Below the pieces are notes generated by a model that saw only the letters and a program-made list of their open reading frames with translations, was not told the origin of the DNA and ran no database searches. DNA of 34,852 nucleotides from Bacteroidales bacterium (GTDB lineage: Bacteria > Bacteroidota > Bacteroidia > Bacteroidales > Marinilabiliaceae), in NCBI GenBank assembly GCA_017539645.1, contig JAFYCM010000059.1:1-34852 (forward strand), read 5' to 3'. Positions 15,015 through 23,830 of the stretch are shown one piece after another; the stretch's first letter is position 1, and each line of letters opens with the position of its first letter. The position numbers and the translations under genes are program-made.

Positions 15015-16196
15015 TCAATTCTCAATTTTCAATTTAATCTTCTCCACCTCCGTTTCTGCATCTTTCCCAAGCAAAAACTTATCGATGAAGGCTTTCACTT
15101 CGGGCTCTTGCTCTTCGGGCAGTTGGCAATGTCCGTGGCCGCCCACTATCGAGAATCCCATGCGGTCGGCTATGCCAAAGTGTTGCCACACCTTGCGCGC
15201 CTCACGAGCCGACACGAGCATGGCATCGTCGGCAAGCCATTTGTAGTCGGGGTTGCCAAGCAGAAGCAACGCGCGCGGACAAATCATGGCGCAGAGTTCA
15301 TGCTGGTCGTAGGGCAAGCGGACTACATTGCCGCCGCCGAAGTTGGTGCGCTGACTCTCGAGAAACCAATGATAGTCGGTCTTGTCGATATTCTCCACGC
15401 TGTCGCTCTGTTGCGAGATGCGCCACGCCGCAGCACCGCCACCACCAGGTTCTTGAGCTATGGTGAGGCACACACGCTCGTCGAAAGCACCGCAATAGAG
15501 CGCCATCTTGCCAGCATAGGAGCAACCTGTAACACCAATGCGTTGTGTGTCGATGCGAGTAACGCTTGAGCCCAGCTGCTGCAAGCCGTCTATTATGCGA
15601 CTGACACACCACGCCCATTCGCTGTATGCACCATTTTCGGTAAGCTCGGGATAGAGGCGGTCGAAATTGTGCTCGCCTCGTTCTTTGTGTGGTCGCCACT
15701 GCGAATAGTCGTTCACCTGAGCTTCGTGGAAGATGAGTGTAGCCACTGGGCGACTGTCGAGCAAGTGCTTAGGCAAGGCAATCACACTCGTACCTATCAT
15801 GAGCGCGTATGGTGGTTGTCCTATTTGCGGATAGTGTATCTCGGAGCGCAACGTGAGCGTCTGAGAGCCAACAGTGACGTCGACAATGAGCGTATCGCCA
15901 TCCATGCGCGCCGACACTTGCTCTTTCGTTACAGATGGCTTCGTACCTATGCCGTAGTGCTGAATCTGCGCAGCTATCACGTTGCGTCGTTGCTCCCAAT
16001 CGCCGAATGAGTTGACGCCCGAAAGCGCATCGGGCAATGTTTTTATAGATGGTAATTCGGAGGCTGGTGGCAATGCTGGTTTGGCGAAGTGCGCACCAGT
16101 GTTCTCAACGTCGTAAACCTGCGGAATATTGTCTTGTGCGCTCGCCACTATCGACGCAAGTAGCGCTGCTATACTCAAACTGAAAATATTGTTCAT
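15015..16196 (-). CDS. CE15 glucuronoyl methylesterase, atypical oxyanion residue
   Basis: 393 residues with a signal peptide almost identical to that of GH31. CE15 enzymes cleave ester bonds between 4-O-methylglucuronic acid on xylan and lignin alcohols. The family hallmark is TGCS-x-x-GK; here it reads GVTGCSYAGK with nucleophile Ser226. The acid is Glu249 in AQEPGGGG and the His lies in GGHGHC (His354/356). In characterised CE15 enzymes the residue after the Ser is usually Arg and helps form the oxyanion hole; here it is Tyr227. It is probably co-transcribed with GH31, 53 bp upstream, but also has its own copy of the GH31 leader. The C-terminus (EKIKLKIEN) is encoded by an AT-rich dispersed repeat. 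Confidence 0.87.
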   Translation of the reverse strand: MNNIFSLSIAALLASIVASAQDNIPQVYDVENTGAHFAKPALPPASELPSIKTLPDALSGVNSFGDWEQRRNVIAAQIQHYGIGTKPSVTKEQVSARMDGDTLIVDVTVGSQTLTLRSEIHYPQIGQPPYALMIGTSVIALPKHLLDSRPVATLIFHEAQVNDYSQWRPHKERGEHNFDRLYPELTENGAYSEWAWCVSRIIDGLQQLGSSVTRIDTQRIGVTGCSYAGKMALYCGAFDERVCLTIAQEPGGGGAAAWRISQQSDSVENIDKTDYHWFLESQRTNFGGGNVVRLPYDQHELCAMICPRALLLLGNPDYKWLADDAMLVSAREARKVWQHFGIADRMGFSIVGGHGHCQLPEEQEPEVKAFIDKFLLGKDAETEVEKIKLKIEN

Positions 16197-16234
16197 AATT
16201 ATTATTGTTATCGAAAGAAATATAGAGTATAAAA
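16137..16234 (-). repeat. 98-bp duplicated leader and signal-peptide segment, CE15 copy
   Basis: This segment covers the CE15 signal-peptide codons and 38 bp upstream. It aligns without gaps to 18434-18531 ahead of GH31, with about six mismatches by eye. Only one mismatch lies in the non-coding part. Confidence 0.9.
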
Positions 16235-16249
16235 ATAAACCTTACGTAT

Positions 16250-18493
16250 TTATAAACTTTCTGCTGCATATTGAAGGTCATCGCCAAGCGGAACACTGTA
16301 GCCAGCGCGACGGAACACAGGTATTTGCGCCTTATTGACTTCAGTAGTTACATATTGCCCACCGTCGTAATGCTTGCCTGTGCGGAAGTCGAACCAACCG
16401 CCCTCGTTTTTAGGTAGATACGTACGCCACGTGGTAACATTAGGCTCGGTGATTGGGCTAACGAGCAGCGCCGGACCGAACATATATTCGTATTTCTGCT
16501 TCAGAGCCTCGGTGTCGTTAGCAAAGTCGAACACAAGCGGACGCATCAGTGTTGAGCCATTCTTAGCCACAGCCACGTTGCACGAATCTATGTATGGCAA
16601 AAGTCGGTAGCGCTCGCGCAGACATTGCGCTATAATCTCTTGCGCCTCAGGCCCGTAGTGCCAAGGTTCGGTATTGCTCATGTAGCCATGCACACGCATA
16701 AGCGGCAAGTAGACGCTGGTCTCTATCCAACGAAGCATACGTTCTATGTATTCTGCATTGGTATATTGATCGGCAGGGCGGAAGAAACCTCCAGCATCGT
16801 AGGTCCACCAAGGTATGCCAGCAGCCTGCAAGCCGAGTCCGCCCACAATCTGACGACGGAACGTTTCCCAATCGTTGCCAACATCGCCACTCCACAGAGC
16901 CGCGCCATAACGCTGAATGCCAGGGAATCCGCTGCGTGTAAGTATGAATTGCGAATCGTTGTTACTTTCGGCTTTCAAACCCTCGTACACCGTTTTGCAC
17001 ACCATAAGCGGATATACGTTGCGCACCGCCTCGCCAGCCCATTTGCCACCATTCAAGCGTCGGCCTTCGAGGTCGTCGTTTTCGGGCTCAGTAGCATCTT
17101 GCCACCACGCGTCGATGCCAAGCGGCAGTAGGTGAGTGCGGAAGTTGTGCCAATATGCTTCGGCAGCTTCGGGGCGGAAGAAGTCAATCCAATCGGTACC
17201 GGGTATGTAGTATCCGTCGCGCTCCATCTGCTTACCCACTTCGCTGCTTTTGTCAATTTTCGACCAAACAGAGAGCATAAGTTTGAAGTTTATGCGGTGC
17301 AGACTGTCAGTCAGCGCTTTAGGGTCGGGATAATTATTACTGTCGAACAACATCGAGTTCCAGCCCGTCGATCCCCAATATTGCCAATCTTGCACAATGA
17401 CATCGGCTGGCAAGTGCTCGGAGCGAAAACGGTTGGCAGTTTGCAGAATCTCGTCGGACGAATGGAAACGCTCGCGGCAATGTATGTAGCCCAGCGCCCA
17501 TCGAGGCATCTGCGGCGCGTTGCCAGTGAGGTTGCGATATGTAGCTATTATCTCGTCGGGCGAACCGACAAAAACGGTATAATCGACTATTTGAGCCACA
17601 GGCGAGCTGAATGTCGTTGAGGCGGTCACATAGCGATAAAAAACGGTTGGCTTATCATCTTTAGTGAGCTCGGCTGTGAGCGTATGCTTGCCTTTTTTGA
17701 GGTGAACTATGGTCGACGCGGTAGGCGGCAGCCATAGGTTTTGCATCTCAACAACCGTTTGTCCGTCGATGGTGAGGTTATGCCGGCGCGCCATCTTCTG
17801 ACCCACGTCGAGGAGGATAGCGTAGTCGCCTTCGCGGTCAATTTCCAGCGTAGCGCCAAAGATGTTGCTCTGTCGCACCTCTTGCTGTCCGCCATGAGTG
17901 GTAGTTACGTTCACCACTTCGCTGCGTCCGCCTTGCTCCTCGCGAGTGAGAGCGATGCTTTTATCGCATGGGTTGAATTCGGTTAAGCCGTAGTTGTTCC
18001 AAAGCACGCCATAGCCTTTGCTCGAGAGTACCATAGGTATGCTTATCTGCGTATTGACCTGCGTCAGGCGGCGCGACAAGCCTCGCACATTGCTCTGACC
18101 ATCTTGAAACTGCCCCAAGCCAAACAGATATTCATCTTCAGGCGAATCGAACGACACAAGAGCCTCATACGTATCTTCGCTAGCCACGGTGTTGGCTTGC
18201 AGCTGATGCCGAGTAGCCGTGAAGACAACCTTGCCACTCTTATCTACAACACTAACTACGCGGTTTTTATTATCGATATTGACCTTTATATCGGCATCGG
18301 CAACCTCATCATTATTTACGTAAATCCACTCGGGCAGAGCGTTTTGCACTGGCGATTCTACATATTGAATGCGGACTGCGTTTTTAGCTATCGTACGTAC
18401 TACAATCTGCCCATCACCAAACTTATACTGCTCTGCGCTCGCCACCACCGACGTAAGAAGCGCTGCCATACTCAAACTGAAAATATTGTTCAT
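16250..18493 (-). CDS. GH31 alpha-xylosidase/alpha-glucosidase family enzyme
   Basis: 747 residues with a signal peptide. An N-terminal beta-sandwich (including GLGQFQDGQSNVRG) is followed by an inserted PA14-like beta domain (roughly 195-320), as in alpha-xylosidases active on oligosaccharides. The catalytic barrel has the nucleophile Asp in DAWWQDATEPE and the acid/base Asp in WSGDVGNDWE. The WWQDATEPE form is typical of the Bacteroidetes GH31 group that includes alpha-xylosidases. In this locus it would remove alpha-xylosyl units from complex xylan or xyloglucan side chains. It starts the GH31-CE15 transcript. ORF6N lies divergently upstream. Specificity cannot be fixed from sequence alone. 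Confidence 0.87.
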   Translation of the reverse strand: MNNIFSLSMAALLTSVVASAEQYKFGDGQIVVRTIAKNAVRIQYVESPVQNALPEWIYVNNDEVADADIKVNIDNKNRVVSVVDKSGKVVFTATRHQLQANTVASEDTYEALVSFDSPEDEYLFGLGQFQDGQSNVRGLSRRLTQVNTQISIPMVLSSKGYGVLWNNYGLTEFNPCDKSIALTREEQGGRSEVVNVTTTHGGQQEVRQSNIFGATLEIDREGDYAILLDVGQKMARRHNLTIDGQTVVEMQNLWLPPTASTIVHLKKGKHTLTAELTKDDKPTVFYRYVTASTTFSSPVAQIVDYTVFVGSPDEIIATYRNLTGNAPQMPRWALGYIHCRERFHSSDEILQTANRFRSEHLPADVIVQDWQYWGSTGWNSMLFDSNNYPDPKALTDSLHRINFKLMLSVWSKIDKSSEVGKQMERDGYYIPGTDWIDFFRPEAAEAYWHNFRTHLLPLGIDAWWQDATEPENDDLEGRRLNGGKWAGEAVRNVYPLMVCKTVYEGLKAESNNDSQFILTRSGFPGIQRYGAALWSGDVGNDWETFRRQIVGGLGLQAAGIPWWTYDAGGFFRPADQYTNAEYIERMLRWIETSVYLPLMRVHGYMSNTEPWHYGPEAQEIIAQCLRERYRLLPYIDSCNVAVAKNGSTLMRPLVFDFANDTEALKQKYEYMFGPALLVSPITEPNVTTWRTYLPKNEGGWFDFRTGKHYDGGQYVTTEVNKAQIPVFRRAGYSVPLGDDLQYAAESL

Positions 18494-18531
18494 AATTATT
18501 ATTGTTATCGAAAGAAATACAGAGTATAAAA
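18434..18531 (-). repeat. 98-bp duplicated leader and signal-peptide segment, GH31 copy
   Basis: Partner of 16137-16234. It includes the first 20 codons of GH31 and the upstream stretch with ATTATTATTGTTATCG and GAGTATAAAA. Confidence 0.9.
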
Positions 18532-18587
18532 GTAGTAAAAAGTGTTGCGGAGCAAGTAGAAACTGACGGATAAATGTTTTGGAAAAT

Positions 18588-18640
18588 GTTACAAATATTT
18601 ATGCTATCGACATTTTCATAAATTTGCGATTGATGTTCAA
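18588..18640 (-). promoter_or_regulatory. Candidate regulator site between GH31 and the ORF6N gene
   Basis: GTTACA at 18588 and GCGATTGATGTTCAAA at 18625 resemble the CGATTGATGTTACA word ahead of two other minus-strand enzyme genes. The divergent gap also has TAAATTTG at 18619, a match to the Bacteroidetes -7 element for the plus-strand ORF6N gene. Confidence 0.4.
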
Positions 18641-18658
18641 AGTTTGCCATTCATATCT

Positions 18659-19570
18659 ATGAAAAAAGAATCAGAAATAGTTAATGACAGTGCTCAAAAT
18701 GGTATCGTCGATATTGAAAAAATGATATTCAACATTCGCGGCATGCAAGTAATGATAGACCGCGATTTGGCGCAACTTTATGGCGTTGAGACAAAAGCAC
18801 TAAACCAAGCTGTAAAACGCAATATTAACAGATTCCCAGAACGCTTTAGGTTTCAACTATCTAATAATGAAGCGAATGAACTGGTCACAATTTGTGACCG
18901 GTTGCAAAATCTGAAACATTCATCTGTTATGCCGTATGTATTTACAGAGCAAGGCGTAGCAATGCTATCTACTGTTTTGCATAGCACAACAGCAGTTGAA
19001 GTCAGCATTCAAATTATGGATGCGTTTACCGCGATGCGACGTTTTATTTCATCAAATGCCAATATTTTCCAACGATTGGCTTTTATAGAACAAAATCAAA
19101 TAGCACTGTCGGCTCATCAAATAATGACCGACAACAAATTGGCAGAAGTATTTAGACGATTAGATTCTGTGAACAAGATACCCACGCAGGGCATCTTCTA
19201 CGATGGGCAAATATTCGATGCTTACACATTTGCTTGCGACCTCATCCGCTCGGCAAAAGAGCAAATCATTCTGTTCGATAATTACATTGACGACAGCGTG
19301 CTAACAATGCTCGACAAACGTACAGATGGTGTGTCTGTGCGCATTCTTACAAAAAGCATATCGCCACAACTACGTCTCGACATCAATCGTCACAATGCGC
19401 AATATCCGCCGCTGACAGCAGAAATATTCGTCAAAGCACACGACCGCTTTCTCTGCATCGACGACGCCGTATATCACATAGGAGCTTCGCTAAAAGATTT
19501 GGGCAAGAAATGGTTTGCTTTCAACAAAATGCAAATAGCTACGACTGAACTGTTAGCACATTGGCAATAG
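18659..19570 (+). CDS. ORF6N-domain protein with C-terminal PLD-like domain
   Basis: 303 residues from the ATG at 18659; a TTG at 18644 is also in frame but less likely. Residues about 15-110 match the ORF6N DNA-binding domain found in phage and mobile-element proteins (IRGMQVMIDRDLAQLYGVET, then NRFPERFRFQL and PYVFTEQGVAML). Residues about 180-300 resemble a single phospholipase-D-like half: ILFDNYIDDSVL, then H261-x-R263 and Asp268 followed by GAS, a degenerate HKD motif with Arg for Lys. Such proteins occur widely in Bacteroidetes, with unknown function. It stands alone and in opposite orientation within the minus-strand enzyme genes, and is visibly richer in A+T than they are. It looks like accessory cargo, not a part of xylan breakdown. 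Confidence 0.82.
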   Translation: MKKESEIVNDSAQNGIVDIEKMIFNIRGMQVMIDRDLAQLYGVETKALNQAVKRNINRFPERFRFQLSNNEANELVTICDRLQNLKHSSVMPYVFTEQGVAMLSTVLHSTTAVEVSIQIMDAFTAMRRFISSNANIFQRLAFIEQNQIALSAHQIMTDNKLAEVFRRLDSVNKIPTQGIFYDGQIFDAYTFACDLIRSAKEQIILFDNYIDDSVLTMLDKRTDGVSVRILTKSISPQLRLDINRHNAQYPPLTAEIFVKAHDRFLCIDDAVYHIGASLKDLGKKWFAFNKMQIATTELLAHWQ

Positions 19571-19576
19571 ATAAAT

Positions 19577-19632
19577 ATCACCGAATTCAACTAATTGAAA
19601 CTAATTCGTTTTGTTAGTGTGAATTCAGTGAT
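19577..19632. repeat. Inverted-repeat element bounded by TATCACCGAATTCA
   Basis: TATCACCGAATTCA and TGAATTCAGTGATA pair at 13 of 14 positions around AATTCGTT-containing sequence. It lies directly behind the ORF6N stop and could double as its terminator. It is related to 13726-13842. Confidence 0.55.
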
Positions 19633-19717
19633 AGAATCTGTGTTTCAGTTTCGTAAATCGTAATTAGAAAATCGGACCTAATTATGAATTTTCACTTTCT
19701 AATTTTGAATTAGAAAT

Positions 19718-21553
19718 TTACTTCCCCGCTTTTTCAAGTAGCAATGCTTCGAGAGCAGTTTGACGTTCGGCCCAAGTGCCGTATTTAGTGGCGTCGAGGG
19801 TGATGGCGCCTGCTGAGGCTTTGCCTACAACGAGTCTTACGGGTTTTATCTTACCCTCGGCAAAGAGAAGGTCGGCTACTACGTTGGCATTTGCATTTTT
19901 GAACCAACTTTCGGTGGTGTCGTATTGTCCGCCAACCAAATTAATCTCTACGAAATTGCTTGCTGCTTCGGCTGGTGAGGTGTAAACTGCCTCAGTGTCT
20001 GCGCCAAAGCTGTATGCCACGTTGCCGAAAACAATGTTGCCAGCATTGGCATAGCTATACTTACACTGCGGATGACATGCTATGCTTATTGGGCGGAAGC
20101 CTTTCAGAGGCGAAGCATACATATTATTGGGGTCGGCTACGCTAATGCCGTTTACAAGGAATGTGTAGGTAAAAGGCTTATCGATATTACTATTTACTGC
20201 AATACTCCACACGCCAAGCGAATCGCGCTGCATAGGTACATTTCCTGTTTCTGTCTGTAGCATAACACTCTTGGCTTTTTCGGCTTTGAAGCGGAACACG
20301 ATGCTGCTATCGGTGTATTCGGGCGAGATGATTGGCTTAGGGAACAGACGTGCCATTACGCCAGGCGTGAACTGGGCTTCGTTGCCTGTAGCTGGGCGCG
20401 TAGGTTGAGCATTTGCCATGGCTTCGGCAGCTGCTTTGGGACGGAAGAGTAGGCGCAACGTTTTGCCAAGGAAATATTTAGCATTCATCCATGTGTGGCC
20501 ATACTTATCTTCTGTATACTCTTTGATGCACCGAATACCTTTTTGGTCGAGGAACTCGGTGTAGTTTCGCGCATTGCCATAGAGAAAATCGTCGGTGCCA
20601 ACGCCGAGCCAGAAGAGCTTGATGCGGGCATTGGTGTCGTCGGCATTGTTGTAGACGTCTGGAATGTCGGTTGTTGTGAATGAGCTATAGCTGCATAAAT
20701 ATGCAAACTTATCGAGGTGACGCAACCCGTTCGATAGCGCCTGATTACCACCGCGCGAGAAACCACCAATGGCACGATGGTCGGCATCGTTGATGGTGCG
20801 ATAGGTGCGTTCTACGTATGGCATAAGGTCGTTGTTGAGGTCGAGGCTGAAGAGGTCGGCACCGAAGTTGGTTTGTGGCACACTGGCTACATCGGGCACA
20901 GTGGGCAGTAGCTTGTACGGATTGCCGTATGGCATAACTATAATCATCTCCTCCGCATCGCCCTGAGCTATCAGGTTGTCGGCTATGTAGTTGGTGCGAC
21001 CCACTTTGTAGTACACCTCTTCGGTGTCGGTTGTGCCGCTGATGAGGTAGAACACAGGGTAACGCTTGTCGGTATTTTCTGCATAAGTAGGTGGCAGATA
21101 AACCACCGCATGATTCACAGCATTGATAGTTGACGAGAAGTAGTTGACATACTCCACCGTGCCGTGCTTTACATTAGTTATGTCGTGCAGCAAAGCGCTG
21201 TCGGGAGCTGCGATGCTGAGCAAACTATTTTTGAAACCCTCGTTAGGGAAATAGACCTCGTTCATTGGGTCGGCAATGCTTATGCCATCCACAACAAAGC
21301 AATAGGGATACATATCGGGAGCTGCCGGACCGAGTGTGACCGACCAGATGCCTGTAACAGAATCGAGCACCATATTGTTGCGACCTGCAAACTGCACATC
21401 CACCTTCACATCTTTGGCCGCGCCATTGTGATAACGAAAAGTAACGGTGCCATCGGCATTGCACATCACCGACTGAAACGGTTGCGGCTCATCGGCTTGC
21501 TTTGCACAACTAATTAGTGCCAATAGCGATAATGATAGTAGTAACTTTTTCAT
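19718..21553 (-). CDS. CE1 esterase lipoprotein with a second, truncated esterase repeat
   Basis: 611 residues from the ATG at complement 21553 (a TTG at 21559 is two codons upstream). The lipobox LISC gives lipidated Cys16. The protein has an E-set/CBM48-like sandwich (about 25-100) and an esterase-D CE1 domain with Ser266 in GGFSRGG, Asp321/322 in GTDDF and His353 in YGHTW. It then repeats the plan: a second E-set (about 415-480) leads into a partial esterase (about 500-611) whose ADLLFAEGKIKPVRLVV parallels ADNLIAQGDAEEMIIVM of the first copy. The second copy ends before any nucleophile elbow, so only the first can be catalytic. The predicted role is removal of ferulate or acetate from xylan at the cell surface. 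Confidence 0.85.
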   Translation of the reverse strand: MKKLLLSLSLLALISCAKQADEPQPFQSVMCNADGTVTFRYHNGAAKDVKVDVQFAGRNNMVLDSVTGIWSVTLGPAAPDMYPYCFVVDGISIADPMNEVYFPNEGFKNSLLSIAAPDSALLHDITNVKHGTVEYVNYFSSTINAVNHAVVYLPPTYAENTDKRYPVFYLISGTTDTEEVYYKVGRTNYIADNLIAQGDAEEMIIVMPYGNPYKLLPTVPDVASVPQTNFGADLFSLDLNNDLMPYVERTYRTINDADHRAIGGFSRGGNQALSNGLRHLDKFAYLCSYSSFTTTDIPDVYNNADDTNARIKLFWLGVGTDDFLYGNARNYTEFLDQKGIRCIKEYTEDKYGHTWMNAKYFLGKTLRLLFRPKAAAEAMANAQPTRPATGNEAQFTPGVMARLFPKPIISPEYTDSSIVFRFKAEKAKSVMLQTETGNVPMQRDSLGVWSIAVNSNIDKPFTYTFLVNGISVADPNNMYASPLKGFRPISIACHPQCKYSYANAGNIVFGNVAYSFGADTEAVYTSPAEAASNFVEINLVGGQYDTTESWFKNANANVVADLLFAEGKIKPVRLVVGKASAGAITLDATKYGTWAERQTALEALLLEKAGK

Positions 21554-21585
21554 AGACAAACGTTTATATCGATTATTATATATTT

Positions 21586-21616
21586 AGTAGAGACGCCACA
21601 ACGTGACGTCTCTACT
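21586..21616. terminator. GTAGAGACG-family hairpin between GH43 and the CE1 lipoprotein
   Basis: AGTAGAGACG and CGTCTCTACT form a perfect 10-bp stem with an 11-nt loop. Read on the minus strand it follows the GH43 stop at 21627. The outer arms match the palindrome at 6336, so it is both a repeat family member and a plausible attenuator. Confidence 0.55.
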
Positions 21617-21626
21617 TTTATAAAAA

Positions 21627-23660
21627 TTAGTTGATGAGGAACACCTTCTCTTTGCCGTTGTAGATGCAGCGAACGGTTGCACGGCCGTCCTCAATCTTGC
21701 CAATCTTTATCTCAACGCCTGGCACTGTCGATTCTACTTTGAGCACCGATTTGTCGGTCAACGGCCCGTAGACTTGGTAGTGGTTAGCCTCGGTATAGCC
21801 ATTGAAATTGGTGAAGTAGATAGGCTCGGCAGGCACATGCAAGCGGTTGCCATCGGCAGTGATGATGATTTCGGGCACGCGTGGTGCTTCGAATGTCTCG
21901 CCAGCCTTGCTAAAGCCTATGCCGTGAAGGTTGAAGAGTCCGTAAGGCTTGTTCGACATACGCTCCCATGGGTTGCGTGGTTTAGGTGCTTCCACATCAG
22001 GACCTTCGGCAACGAGGTAAATAGCGTGTTTGCCTGCGAGGCCTTCCACTTGTGGCACTTTCACAGAGTAGATAGTAGCTTCGCGTGGTGCGTCGGCAGG
22101 CACATCAATAACGCCAATCTCCTTGCCGTTCCATGTGCTGTTGGCATACGGACCATCGAGCATAATGTGAATCTTGAATGCGCCGTGACCTTGCGACGAG
22201 AGGTTGAGGTTGATGGTTGTGCCATCGCCACTCTTAGTGCCAACGAATGCCTTGATGCCTTTAGTGTCGGCTGACAATCCGCCAAAGCCGAAGTATTTGA
22301 AGCCTACGATGCCTTTGTTTGTGATGCCTTCGAGGTTCATGCTGTTGTTCCACACGTCGAAGTTGTCGCGCATCCATTCATTGCCGGTCATGTAGCAAGC
22401 TATACCAGCCGAATAATATTTATAAGGTTGCAAACCAAATATTTGAAAACCTTCGCTCGTAACCTCAGCGCCTGTGTATTCGTTGCCATCGGTTGACTTA
22501 GCTGTCCATTCGTTGTTTGTTGCGTATGGGTCGTAAGCCGTTATCTTAACCACGCCACCGTCAGCCACTTTTTTCTTATCCCAAGTTATCTTCACAGGCG
22601 CAACCATAGCTTGGCGTGCATTGCCAAAGCCACGTGGTGGACGATGGTAGAATACATACCACTGGCCGTTAATCTCTTGCAGTGAACCGTGAGTGTTATG
22701 AGCAGCATTGGTCGTTACGAGGTGGCTACCATCTTCGTTTGGCACTACGCCGCGCGAATCGACCAAAACGCCCCCCGAACGCCACGGACCGAGAGGCGAG
22801 TCGCCAAAAGCATAGCGAAGAGCAGAGTTTGTTGCGTCCAAACCATACTCCTTGCCGCTGTAACCCGAGAATACCATCACATACTTATTGCCAATCTGAC
22901 GGATAGACGATGCCTCGAAGAAGTTGAAATCGAGCGGGTTCTGACCTTTGTAGAGCGCTTTATATTCCGAGCCCTCTTTGTCGAGCAACTTGCCATCGCG
23001 GCTGCTGGCTGGTATGAATGGGTCGATGAGTTCAGTGCCCGGACGCTTCGAATACATAGTATTCTGGTCAAGCTCGCAAGCCGTTGAGTGCTGGAATCCA
23101 TAGAATACGTACGCGCGGAAGCCCTTCTTGTAGTCTTTGTCTTTCTTGTTGTTTACCGGTTCGATGAATACCGATGGGTCGAAGTCGATGAGCGAACCCT
23201 CGAGACACTGGCGACCATCGTCGGTGAGGTTGATAGGTACGAACGGACCATCGGGACGGTCGCTTTTGCACACCATTGGCACACGACGCCAACCGCGCGA
23301 ATGTGGATAGAGATAATACGTACGTTTGCCAGTTTCGCGGTCGTTGACCTCAACAAGGTCTGGAGCAAACATAGTGTCCCACTGCCCGTCGACGAAATAA
23401 GAGAAAATAGGACCCTCATCGCGCCAATCGGAGAGATCTTCAACGGGAGCGCTCCACATACGTATGTCGTTGCCACAATAGCCAGTGTAGCGCGTGTCGT
23501 GCGAACCAATGATGTAGGCACGATATTTACCCGGCTGATCGGGATCTTCGAAAACGCGAGGTTCACCATCGGGAAGATGTTCCCACAATGGCAAATAAGG
23601 ATTTTGAGCCGTAGCCGCAAGTGCCCATAGCGACGCAATAGAAATGATTAGTTTTTTCAT
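21627..23660 (-). CDS. GH43 family enzyme with C-terminal carbohydrate-binding-like domains
   Basis: 677 residues with a signal peptide ending at ATAQ. The GH43 propeller (about 25-380) carries base Asp31 in LPDGEPRVF, Asp161 in IDFDPSVF and acid Glu249 in NFFEASSIR. The LPDGEPRVF...YIIGSHD opening is typical of a long-form GH43 group in Bacteroidetes. Residues about 410-565 look like a CBM6-type jelly roll, followed by an 85-residue sandwich of uncertain type ending in KEKVFLIN. It probably removes arabinose or xylose decorations. It is the first gene of the minus-strand enzyme run and has a candidate operator cluster 70-130 bp upstream. The subfamily and exact substrate are not assigned. 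Confidence 0.85.
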   Translation of the reverse strand: MKKLIISIASLWALAATAQNPYLPLWEHLPDGEPRVFEDPDQPGKYRAYIIGSHDTRYTGYCGNDIRMWSAPVEDLSDWRDEGPIFSYFVDGQWDTMFAPDLVEVNDRETGKRTYYLYPHSRGWRRVPMVCKSDRPDGPFVPINLTDDGRQCLEGSLIDFDPSVFIEPVNNKKDKDYKKGFRAYVFYGFQHSTACELDQNTMYSKRPGTELIDPFIPASSRDGKLLDKEGSEYKALYKGQNPLDFNFFEASSIRQIGNKYVMVFSGYSGKEYGLDATNSALRYAFGDSPLGPWRSGGVLVDSRGVVPNEDGSHLVTTNAAHNTHGSLQEINGQWYVFYHRPPRGFGNARQAMVAPVKITWDKKKVADGGVVKITAYDPYATNNEWTAKSTDGNEYTGAEVTSEGFQIFGLQPYKYYSAGIACYMTGNEWMRDNFDVWNNSMNLEGITNKGIVGFKYFGFGGLSADTKGIKAFVGTKSGDGTTINLNLSSQGHGAFKIHIMLDGPYANSTWNGKEIGVIDVPADAPREATIYSVKVPQVEGLAGKHAIYLVAEGPDVEAPKPRNPWERMSNKPYGLFNLHGIGFSKAGETFEAPRVPEIIITADGNRLHVPAEPIYFTNFNGYTEANHYQVYGPLTDKSVLKVESTVPGVEIKIGKIEDGRATVRCIYNGKEKVFLIN

Positions 23661-23830
23661 TCGAAAACGAGATTTACGAGTTTTATTTTTTGTAAAACTA
23701 CCGTAAATAGATGGCAGCTAACGCCCATTTTTGTTACAAAAGATATTGATGTAGACAATCGATGTTACATATTTTTTAGATTTTGTTACATGCATAGCTT
23801 GCGTAACGCCAACTCGCTATCTGTGTACGT
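23661..23830 (-). promoter_or_regulatory. Promoter and candidate operator region for the 21627 GH43
   Basis: The 315-bp divergent gap (23661-23975) has no ORF. GTTACA occurs at 23733, 23764 and 23785 (the last two 21 bp apart, about two helical turns), the middle one within CAATCGATGTTACA. TAGTTTTA near 23694 on the minus strand is a weak -7 candidate. The arrangement suggests a dimeric activator. Confidence 0.45.
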
